A model generated the notes under the pieces. It had not been told where the DNA came from. It did not search any database and saw nothing but the letters and a program-made list of their open reading frames with translations. Source: Neelides folsomi (Eukaryota; Arthropoda; Collembola; Neelipleona; Neelidae). Taken from it: a stretch of 64,000 bases of DNA. A program made the position numbers and the translations under genes. The DNA is taken from positions 186,001 through 250,000 of the forward strand of contig JAQGBZ010000038.1 in NCBI GenBank assembly GCA_034687125.1, read 5' to 3'. Shown piece by piece: positions 43,101 through 51,313 of the stretch; position 1 is the first letter of the stretch; every line of letters starts with the position of its first letter.

Positions 43101-43812
43101 AGCTCAGCTGCAAAACCCTTTTTCTTTCAATTCCAATGCTCACCATGTAAATTGTATTGTACTCTGAGGTATTCTAAAACTAATTCTTATTATGAGTACA
43201 ATGCGTAAAAGCATAAATGCATTAGTAGTTTGACCCAGCTTCCGTGTAGGGCTTTACTACTTACCTAACCATACAAAAGCATTAGGAGAAATGTAACTTG
43301 GGGAAGCATAAATTAAGTCTAAAATGATGAAATTCCAATAAATCATGTTATAATTTGGAGCAATAAAGTTTTGAAATTTATGTACTTACAAGATGTTAAT
43401 TAGAATTTAGTATTGTCAGTTTTGTTAGCGAGTCATTACAGTATTTTCAATGCAAAGCGCACAGTGAACAAATTTATTTTTGTCAGTCGATTGGATGGAA
43501 ATAGACTTCTTAAATAATATGAAGAGACGAGTTTTTTGACAATAAAAGGAAATGGATTTCCCGTACGAGAATGATTGATGAACTCCCGAGGACGGGCATT
43601 AGGGAAACGTGAATTGAATGTCAAATGAAATGTATGGACTGGAACTGTGGTCACCTGTAAGTGATGAAGGCGAAGACGAGCCCAACGAGCGAGAGAGACG
43701 AACCGAGGACGACAGCAAGAGAGAGCATTCCTTCTTCCGTTAGGATTTCCATATCATCGGTTGAAGAGTTGTCGAGCGTGGCGTGTACGCGAGCCGTATA
43801 CCAATTGTCCAT
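16191..43812 (-). CDS. Class B-like (methuselah/adhesion type) 7TM receptor, short N-terminus, 5 exons
   Basis: Minus-strand exons in order: 43812-43655 (ATG), 25115-25010, 21768-21547, 19443-19252, 16511-16191 (TAA); lengths sum to 999 nt, 332 residues, with phases in agreement. Seven hydrophobic segments follow. TM1 is preceded by only about 28 residues with one NSS glycosylation site; TM2 has SDLRSVAGTTLMNLLASLFL; TM3 has HYSRLTVVCWLLAATHDLY; TM4 has YSILGWGVPLLLL; the loop before TM5 has NCWF; TM7 has ALQGIFIALSV. The GWGxP, CW and LQG motifs fit the secretin-like superfamily, nearest in flavour to methuselah or adhesion receptors. An in-frame TAA lies just upstream of the ATG with no AG between, so the start is likely real and there is no GPS/GAIN or Mth ectodomain. 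Ligand unknown. The donor after exon 2 (GTTCGA) is weak. Confidence 0.78.
16512..19251 (-). other. Intron 4 of the receptor gene
   Basis: A 2.7-kb intron with no supported exon, RNA gene or clear inverted repeat. Open frames around 17000-17600 and 18000-18260 look like chance frames in less AT-rich DNA. Confidence 0.6.
19444..21546 (-). other. Intron 3 of the receptor gene
   Basis: A 2.1-kb intron. It contains the inverted-repeat element at 19661-20156 and a small perfect hairpin at 21311-21334 (gactactgca, 4-nt loop, complement). Nothing else was recognised. Confidence 0.6.
19661..20156. mobile_element. Non-autonomous TIR element in the receptor intron
   Basis: The left end gggtttgcaatttaaaa and the right end ttttaaattgcaaaccc are inverted copies. 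Similarity continues inward through 'ggtatctcaaaatt' and, less well, to about 90 bp. The interior is AT-rich with no transposase. No clear target-site duplication flanks it, so the superfamily is unassigned. Confidence 0.65.
21769..25009 (-). other. Intron 2 of the receptor gene
   Basis: A 3.2-kb intron between the TM2 and TM3 exons. No exon-like frame, RNA gene or convincing transposon end was found. Confidence 0.6.
27695..28020. mobile_element. MITE with 21-bp TIRs and ATAC duplication
   Basis: gggtcattctgttatctttg at the left end is matched by its exact complement at the right end. Both ends are flanked by atac (27691-27694 and 28021-28024), a plausible 4-bp target-site duplication. The 280-bp interior encodes nothing recognisable. 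Superfamily not assigned. Confidence 0.75.
31998..32091. mobile_element. Short MITE, deletion copy of the 42352 family
   Basis: Perfect 36-bp inverted ends beginning tactcctccggttcatatgt enclose about 22 bp. The terminal TA on each side fits TA target duplication. It shares ends plus the inner 'ttcggctttttaccttcctt' with the longer copy at 42352-42618 and looks like an internally deleted derivative. Confidence 0.8.
33349..34103. repeat. Scrambled set of perfect inverted repeats (order A-B-C-C'-A'-B')
   Basis: Three exact inverted pairs: A 33349-33388 with A' 33856-33895 (40 bp); B 33389-33520 with B' 33972-34103 (132 bp); C 33521-33545 with C' 33670-33694 (25 bp). A, B and C are contiguous on the left, but on the right the order is C', A', B', not the C', B', A' of a simple palindrome. 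A carries a mariner-like end (tacgagggctgagtttaatc). The small open frames inside are not gene-like. Perfect identity suggests a recent origin or gene conversion. Confidence 0.85.
39832..39983. mobile_element. 152-bp MITE with long TIRs
   Basis: Inverted ends begin tactacccgagcaagtatgt and run about 43 bp inward (through ttggccaaatgagttgg), with an imperfect continuation. Terminal TA on both sides fits a Tc1/mariner-type target duplication. No coding capacity. Confidence 0.8.
42352..42618. mobile_element. 267-bp MITE, fuller copy of the 31998 family
   Basis: Left end tactcctccggttcatatgt and right end acatatgaaccggaggagta are inverted copies. Next inside, 'aaggaaaa' and 'ggctcggc' blocks also recur in inverted form. 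Terminal TA on both sides. No transposase fragment. Confidence 0.8.
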
Positions 43813-45875
43813 GACGTTAATTTAGTTTTTCCGAAATTGAAGTGCCTTCGGCCGCTCCCCGTCCCGCCAATCAAAAGGAAGTAATTAAATGTGCTTGGTG
43901 ATGGAGGGTCACGTCAAAATGAATCCCCAGCCGCCAAAAAGAATATTTTGAGACTGCTGTGGAAGTTCAAAGGAGTTCCGGGTCTCGAAATTCGAAATTC
44001 TGGTGGTCAATAATGAAATGAAGATTAGTCTCCTCGACCACCTCCGGAGTATTTGGAGCGGAAATAAGTTATTTCTAAAGTCAATATAATACCGAGTCCT
44101 CCAAGGCACATAAAAGCTTTATTTTGCCAACTTTCCACTCCATCCCTAAATACTCCACCACTCACTCGAGCAAATATCTTCGCACAACCCAAATCTCCTT
44201 ATTGCCTTCAATTCCTTTTCTATTCCTTGTTCAATTTTCCATAGCCCTCGAATCTGTAAGTCATAATAATGAGGCGACTGAGGAGGTATAAGTAGGAGCT
44301 TAAAACCTCATTTTTTAGATTCAACTCGAGATATTCTGTGGGCTCTTTGGCATGCTAAAGATTTGAATCCGGATACGAAGGATTTCCTATCACGCGACCG
44401 CACGTCGTCTATGCGGGGAGAAATTTCAAAATCCCTTGAATTCTTCGCTCATTCGAATTATTCTAATAGAAGCTTCCAACGTTCCAACAGTCATGGAGAA
44501 GAAATGAAATTAATCAATCTTTTCTACGATAAGCCTGCGATTTCCCAAACTGACTGTATGAGCGAATGAGAGCAAAGAAATGTACGGTTATTGGTATTCT
44601 CCTCTGATCCAATGCTTTACATTGACTTAAAAATTAAACATATGAATAACGAATAGCAATTTAATATAAAAAATAGTCAAATAAAGGAAAATTTGCTACC
44701 TATACACGATAATTTATGTATCGGGAACTTTGATATTGTGTAGCATGGGATAATGTTTAAAGCACTACCTGTAGTCTCTACATAGGTAGTGGTAGTCACA
44801 AAAATAAGGAATATATAAAGATTATGCCTTCAATTTACTCATTTTTTTACTTTGTCCACACAATTTTTTCAGGAATTGAAGATTGAGATTCTAGAAATCC
44901 TTTTCCTTGCCTTAACCCAATAACTTTCTCTCGCCGTTCACCAAGTTGATTGATTGACTCGGTTTCCAGACTTAAAACTAGGTTTTGAACAAGAATGAAA
45001 GGAAAAATCCATCTAATGAATCCTCGCTCCCATTCCATTCGACTCTTATGATTAATTCAGTAATTTAAGTTCCTTTAAACGAATGTGGCTTAGGTAATTT
45101 GACCAAGCAAGCATAGCTCTATCCACTCACCTAGAGTCGAAGTCGGTGGAGGAGTATAGGTGCAATTCGGGCTAAGTGCTTACACTTTTGCCGCTCGAGC
45201 AAAACTATTTCGCCCTTCTCGGTTCTCCCTCTTTTATATACCAAATGGTTCGAATCAGCTTCCTCTCCATCCAATGGAGAAAGGAAGGAGCTACCCGAAG
45301 AGAGAAAGTCAAAACGCCGGATTCGATGAAAGCGAGTTTCTCTCATCATTGCGGGACCAACCTGGGGAATCGGACCATGAATTCTCTTATGCAGAATTTT
45401 ACCTCATATATCAAAGTTAATTTTAATTCTACTACGGGTATATTACAGATTAGTATAAAACATTACAAGCTTCAAATAAAAAAGGTAGACCCATATGGCT
45501 GAGGTCATAAAGAATACTGTAAGGTTCCAAGCAATTGGAATTCTGAAACTTTAAGTTTGAATAAAAATCCAAATATCTTAAAACAGAATTCACAAGGAAA
45601 ATTTACATACTAAATGTATATCATACTAATGTAGAAAGCTTTAAAATGTATAGTTAAGTATAGTTCCTATTATTAAATAGAACAAATATTTTTAAATGAG
45701 TACTCGTTACTCGTTATTCGTACATTTACTTAATTCTTAAACATGTAGTTATAAAAACTCAAGGTCCTTGTTGGAAAATGATATATTATGAAATAACTGA
45801 CCTGTGTAATAATTCAAGAATACGGGTGGAAAGATTTTTAATAGCTTTCAAAGTTTATTTACCTAAGCGTACCAT

Positions 45876-45969
45876 ATAAGTTGATAGTTGACGTTAAGAG
45901 TTGAATGTTCAAGATGCTTAAATAATGTATTAAATATTCCTACTTGTCAAAGCCCAAATGAGTAAATGT
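45876..45969 (+). repeat. Direct repeat, copy 1
   Basis: Shares 'ataagttgatagttg', 'aagagttgaatgttcaagat' and 'cccaaatgag' in the same order with 46341-46435, with a few substitutions and single-base gaps. No terminal inverted repeats were seen, so the element type is unknown. Confidence 0.7.
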
Positions 45970-46340
45970 CGAAAAAGTGAGGTTTTTGATCTAAATAAGT
46001 TAATAAATTCTTAATATTAAATGCACATTTTTAATTTATTTATTTTTAATATACATTTTTATAGTGAGGTCGAGAGGTAACGATTATAAAAGTTATACGT
46101 CAGAATATTATTATATTTACATCCTAATTGGGATTTGAAAACTTGAATTATCTTTAGCATGTTTCTTCAACAGTATTGTTGCAGCTTGGAAAAAATTTGT
46201 TTTGATAAATGTGGGTTTGTAAATGAAAAAATAAAATTAGAATGATATGATGAACAAGATTTCAATCTTGGTTTAACTCGAGGTCAAGGAGTCACGAACG
46301 TATAAATTAATGATCATGATGAGGGAAAACAATTGTCTGG

Positions 46341-46435
46341 ATAAGTTGATAGTTGGCGTGAAGAGTTGAATGTTCAAGATGCTAAAATAATGTATTAAAA
46401 ATATATACTTGTCAAGGCCCAAATGAGTTAAATGT
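46341..46435 (+). repeat. Direct repeat, copy 2
   Basis: Second copy of the 45876-45969 unit, 465 bp away, with the same orientation and roughly 90% identity by eye. It lies about 120 bp beyond the 3' end of the U2 gene. Confidence 0.7.
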
Positions 46436-46550
46436 AAAGCGAATTTAAAAAAAAAATTAATTTGTAATTTGTAAAATAAATTTAGAAAATTTTTTTAAGA
46501 ATTTTTTTCTTGTTCATTCTTTAAAAAAATTTTATCTTTATTTGAGTATA

Positions 46551-46737
46551 TTGGGCCGATTCCTGCGGTACTGCAATACAGGTTCAACCCGTGGTGTGGG
46601 AGAGGCAAGCCTCAGGTCCACTCCGAATTCCAAAAATCAGGTTTAATCTACAGATGCTCCAATGGAGCAATACCAGAGATTAAGCTGATAAGAACAGATA
46701 CTACACTTTGATCTTAGCCAAAAGGCCGAGAAGCGAT
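46551..46737 (-). ncRNA. U2: U2 spliceosomal snRNA
   Basis: The minus strand starts ATCGCTTCTCGGCCTTTTGG and continues through CTAAGATCAAAGTGTAGTAT, the universally conserved U2 5' region. This includes the branch-point-recognition element GTAGTA and the start of stem IIa. An Sm-site-like ATTTTTGG follows the second conserved block, then 3' stems ending near CGGCCCAA, as in insect U2. The length, about 187 nt, fits the family. U2 pairs with the intron branch point in the spliceosome. The gene looks intact, with no deletion in the conserved 5' half. The exact 3' end (46551-46553) is inferred from family length. Confidence 0.95.
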
Positions 46738-48380
46738 ACTTTGCAGCTCTTCTGTTCACTCCCTTATGTATAATACAACTTATTTTATACATGGCCCCAG
46801 ACCCAAATCATAATATTCCCAAAAAATTCAGAAATTTGATTTTTAATGTATATTTTTATGTAATAAAATGTTATTTTCTCTTCCAGATTTTGCATTTCAA
46901 TTTTTTAAAGTCATTAGTTAAAGAGGTTTATTTAATATAATAATTGAAGATGAGACAAAATTCCAAAAACGACCTTTAGGTCTAGTATTCAAACATGAGG
47001 CAAAATGAGACAATCGTACTACAATAAAAGAATTTGTATGCTTTCATCTCGATTTATAACGAAAAAATGGTCTATTCAAAAATTTAAGAATATAGAAATT
47101 AATTCAATATTTTTAGATGAATATTCTTTAAATTAATTTAATATGTTGAAATGTTATATGAAAATACCATATCAAGTGTCCAATTAAGATTATTTTTCTT
47201 ATAAAGTGATGTATAGAGAATAAAATTGCCATTAGACAGAAAAATCGATTGATAATTAAATTAGTTATGATAGGTAAAAAATCCGGCCTCAACGCTGGCT
47301 CATATGGTATATAGTAACAACAATACAATAGAAGTAAATAACTATATTAATCAAGATAACTGTTTTATTAAATTTATGAATTAAATATTAAAGAATTATA
47401 TTTTACTTCAACAATTAGCAAAGAATTTATTTATTTTACTATTAATATATTTATTTTTACAATGAAAATTTAATAAAAATATTTCAACAAATTTAGAACT
47501 TAATCATTTTGGTGAAATTTTCTTCATTTAAAAAATTATTATAATATTGATAACGTTAATGATACAAGATTTGACATGTATTAGGGAATTAACAATATGA
47601 ATCAATTTGACTCGCGAGATCAATTTTATTTTTTACCATTACTAGAGATTTGCCAAATTAGTCAATTATTTAATTTATTATTATGATGTTATAATTAAAC
47701 TTATCACAAATATTGGGGCAAAATGAGTAATGTAATTTTGAAGACCAATACATATTGCGACTCATTATCTTTGTACTTTCAAAAAACGTTGAAATTTTCT
47801 CAAACATTTAATTTTGTTAATTAAGGAAGCTTTTATAATTAATAAAATAACAAATTAAGTCTTTATTTCAATATGAATAAGATTGAGTTGTCATTAAAGA
47901 GTATACAGAATAGAAATTTATTTAAAAAACGGAAAGACAACATATTCAACCACAGTAATGTTAAATACAAGAAACTGGTAAATTAACAAGAAGCCTAAGT
48001 GAAAAAAACATTACTATCATTAAAACATATTAAAAGATACGCTTCATAAATTAAAAATAATTTGAATCTCTAGAAACGCTTAAATAAAATTGATCTCACG
48101 AGTCAAATTGATTCATATTGTTAATTCCCATATATATTTATATACTAAACACTTATAATTTTATTTCAAAAACATGCCTTGATAACAATGTTAGCATTTT
48201 TAATTTTAATATACTATTAACAATTAAATGGAATTTTTGAATTCCATCACATTTAATACATAATTTTTGTATTCAATTATTAAAGTTACTCTCGTAAAAA
48301 TTTCATTTACATATGACAGAAATTATGATTAAATTTAGACTTATTTAAATATTAAATTTTATTGGTATGTTTAAATAAAT
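46738..48380. other. U2 upstream flank and intergenic DNA
   Basis: Immediately above 46737 lies the U2 promoter region, where arthropod snRNA genes carry a proximal element around -50; I could not assign it by eye. The remainder is very AT-rich and contains the inverted-repeat element at 47584-48129. No gene seen. Confidence 0.45.
47584..48129. mobile_element. Non-autonomous TIR element, 546 bp
   Basis: gggaattaacaatatgaatc at the left end and its complement at the right end begin inverted repeats of about 48 bp with few mismatches, with weaker pairing farther in (ctagagatt). The interior is AT-rich and non-coding. No clear target duplication. Confidence 0.7.
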
Positions 48381-48385
48381 TTATT
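48380..48385 (-). other. AATAAA overlapping the AT-hook gene stop codon
   Basis: On the minus strand the TAA stop lies within GAATAAAT, and a second AATAAA falls at 48363-48358, 17 nt farther on. One of these could be the polyadenylation signal; the second gives a more plausible, very short 3' UTR. Confidence 0.35.
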
Positions 48386-49945
48386 CGGTTGTTGCAACGG
48401 ACACAGGAGATACCGCAGAAGAACACATATTTGGTTCGACCGTGTTCGAGGCTACTTTGATGACATCGGCAGAATTATTTTCAATGTTCTTCTCTTTTGC
48501 AACTGTTAAGCTTGCACTTTCCTTTTCTTTGACACTCGCATCTACATTATTTGCTTTTGATGGTTCAACTGATATTGCAGAAATTATATCTGCTTTCGTA
48601 TCATTTTTTCCCTGACTTTCTTCTTTAATAGGTGGTTCTATATTGGGTGTTGATTTCTCTTCCTAGAAGTTGAGAGACAAACATTATTTTTTTAATTTCA
48701 ATTGAAATATTTTAATTCTAATTTTAAAATAATTAGTAATGTAGGTAATCATTTATTATTAAACTCAATAATAGGACCTTTTTAACTGCTTCAACATTGT
48801 TAGGCTTAATTTCTGGAACTTCTTTCTTCGAAGGCGCAATTGTATTTTCATTCGGAGTGGGTGTTTTTTCCTTTGGTTTATCTTCATTCTCTGTTATAAC
48901 CTCTTCTGGGTCTTTATTCTTTTCAGGCTCATCAATTTCCATTTCAGCATCCACATCACATTCTTCTTCTGCCACTTTTGTCTTTTTGGGCCTTCCTCTA
49001 CCTCTTCCTTTAGCCGAAGTTTTAGGGGTTGAGATTTTTGGAGCATCATTTTTTGGTTTTGTTTTGGATTTGTCAACTGAATTTGAGTTAGCTGAAGAAC
49101 CAGAGTGCCTTACTCGTTTTACAGGAGGTGGCGTTATAATTGGTGTCCCTCTTGTTGAAGAGCGAGTTCTTCTCTTTCCTTCATCATTCCCTTCATCATG
49201 CCCCATTTCCTATTAAAAAGTTATAGTATTATAATTTATATATAATTTTGACATTAAAATTAAAAGAATTAATTTTCAATCACTTTAAGTAATGCTTTTC
49301 CTTCTTGCACATCCTTCATAATTCGAGAAATTTTTGGACGGCCTGCGCTTCTTTTCTGAATTTTTGGTTCAGCCTCTGCAACATTATCCTAAATGATAAA
49401 AAATATTAATAAATTTTTTATTTCATTAAAAATAAAAACTTTGGGATTAATTTAAAAGTCAAAATCTTATACTGTAAAATATATTAAAGAACTAATTGTA
49501 TGTTTGAAGATTGTATAGGAAAGAGGTGGAGAGATGTGATGTGGCGGGAATCGGCCACATGATAAGCATGAACTTGATCGTAGAGCATAAGAAAGACGCT
49601 CTTCTAAAGTAGCTCTTTTCCTATCATTTATTAGCTGTCTATTGTGTCCATGCGCGAAGCTATGATCTTCCTCATTTGCATCTTATATTTGTCAGCGTCT
49701 CTTAATAATATGGAACTCTAATGGATGAATCTCTCCAAAATAAATGAGAAATGTTTTAGAAATATATAATCCTGTTAAAACAGATATTTTAAAAGTTTGT
49801 ATAAAATTGGAGGTTCTAAACGAACAAATTCTCAATGCTTGCATCTCCTGAGACCAACTTGGTTTAACAAGATTTAACACATAATTACCTTATCATTCGA
49901 CTCGACAGGAGCTTCAACAGGCAAATCAACTTTCTCCTCTGACAT
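48381..49945 (-). CDS. AT-hook chromatin protein (HMGA/D1-like), 4 exons
   Basis: Minus-strand exons: 49945-49889 (ATG), 49388-49284, 49209-48778, 48662-48381 (TAA); all phase 0, 876 nt, 291 residues. The protein is low-complexity and highly charged. Two AT-hook cores are visible: RSAGRPKISR (GRP near residue 35) and AKGRGRGRPKKTK (GRP near 126), plus a basic patch KRRTRSSTRG near 66-74. The second half is acidic and Lys/Pro/Ser/Thr-rich. AT-hooks bind the minor groove of AT-rich DNA, so a nuclear architectural role is likely. No other domain (PWWP, HMG box) is seen. The donor of exon 3 (GTCCTA) is weak. The exact family name is not recognised. Confidence 0.82.
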
Positions 49946-51313
49946 GTTGCCGGGGTCGAATAGGAATTATTGAATTATTTGAATAAATAATCTGAAAAGC
50001 AGCTTGAGACGGCGGCTGGCTTCTCCAAAGCTCTCACTCTCTTCGAAGAGAACGCGGTCGGTTCGAAAGGCCGCTGTAGAGAGGAGAAGAGTTAGCAAAT
50101 ACGGGCCAAGCTTCTCGCATTACACCCCACGGCACAAATCTTCGGCTTTGCTCCTCGAACCCTCTCGATTTATCCACATACATTTTCTATGATGTCGCAG
50201 CATCAAGTACTATCCAACAACAAAAAGGTTTGCGCGATCCCTCGTCTAACATTAAATAAAAGGGAGTGCAAACATTTCTGCTGTTGGTTGGTAGACCCTA
50301 CCTATCTCTTGATGAAATAAGGGTTTGACATGCCGTAATCGAGGAGGCTAGCTTTGGGATTTAAGCATGATACTCTTTGCGTTGAATTTAATACAAGTGA
50401 ACCACTCACTATTTATTTTATGTATTATGTTCGCTTAATTATCTTAAATGTAAGTTTATAAAGGAATTCAAACTATTTTAGCAATGCCGGATGAGTCCGT
50501 ATGAGTTAAATATTAATTTTAATATTTTTTACGCCATATAATGTATCAAGTATCAATTGAATGTAATAATTGAGAGATTCCACGATGGATATTTTATATT
50601 TAAAATGATAATGAACACAGTTTACGTATTTATTTAGCAAAAATTAATCACTGTATATAATACAAATTGCGAATACTTGTTCGTTTAATTATAGATATAA
50701 GGAATTTAGTTGTATTTTTAATTAAATACTTATATAATATAATGATGTAGCATGAAGCTATTTCACTGTGCTACCTACAGAACAGAGAATTGGCTCTGTA
50801 TATATTTATCCATTTGACAAAAAGAGAGGATAATAAATATATAGCATGTTTAGTTTATATTGTTAATACCTAGTTGTTTTTGCTTTAGTTTTGAGAAATA
50901 TTAGAAATAAAAGTATAAATACTATGTATACCTATATAGACAAGATGGTTTACCGTATTTGCTACTTCTGAGTTAAATGGCTAAGATACTAGTGTAGTTT
51001 AGGTATTTATTGAAGTACCATACATAGGTACATAAATTTTATTTATATCGTTTTTTGTCCATTTTGAATATTCATACTATATTGTTGCAGGTGATTTTTA
51101 CTTATATGATTGATAGATTGTTCATCAAACAAATCTGCAGATTGTTATTAGGTAATAGTTACGTGTATGATGATCATGATTTATAATTATTTTAATTTTC
51201 TAGCACTGAGTAGATATATTCAATATTATTTAAATTAAAATCTAGGAATTCTTTGGGTATGGCCTATCTTAAATTAAGTACGTAAGTAGATGTCTATTTG
51301 AAAGAATATTAAC
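49946..51313. other. AT-hook gene promoter and collagen gene 3' flank
   Basis: 49946-50200 is less AT-rich and is the likely promoter/5' UTR of the AT-hook gene. Below the collagen stop (51314) the AT-rich DNA is probably its 3' UTR; a candidate AATAAA on the minus strand lies at 51011-51006. No further gene seen. Confidence 0.45.

Larger units (their letters stand above)
25116..43654 (-). other. Intron 1 of the receptor gene (18.5 kb)
   Basis: Separates the exon with the start codon and TM1 from the TM2 exon. It holds inverted-repeat elements at 27695-28020, 31998-32091, 33349-34103, 39832-39983 and 42352-42618, and otherwise AT-rich DNA. Less AT-rich patches (about 28500-29000, 29600-29950, 32550-33030, 41200-41500) contain small open frames on both strands but no splice-bounded, family-like protein. 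Confidence 0.6.
43813..46550. other. Region between the receptor start and U2 snRNA
   Basis: Presumably includes the receptor's promoter and 5' UTR just above 43812. 43850-45400 is less AT-rich and contains several chance open frames. A 94-bp direct repeat lies at 45876-45969 and 46341-46435. No gene supported. Confidence 0.45.

Noticed and set aside
45240-45262. tRNA-like 'ggttcgaatc' word
   Set aside because: No matching A box, anticodon stem or acceptor stem at the right spacing.
48797-49216. Plus-strand open frame of 139 codons
   Set aside because: Antisense shadow of the long AT-hook exon, produced by its biased codon composition.
49500-49690. Possible structured RNA in the first intron of the AT-hook gene
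   Set aside because: GC-richer stretch with gcgcgaagc-like words, but no snoRNA boxes, tRNA B box or stable fold could be shown by eye.
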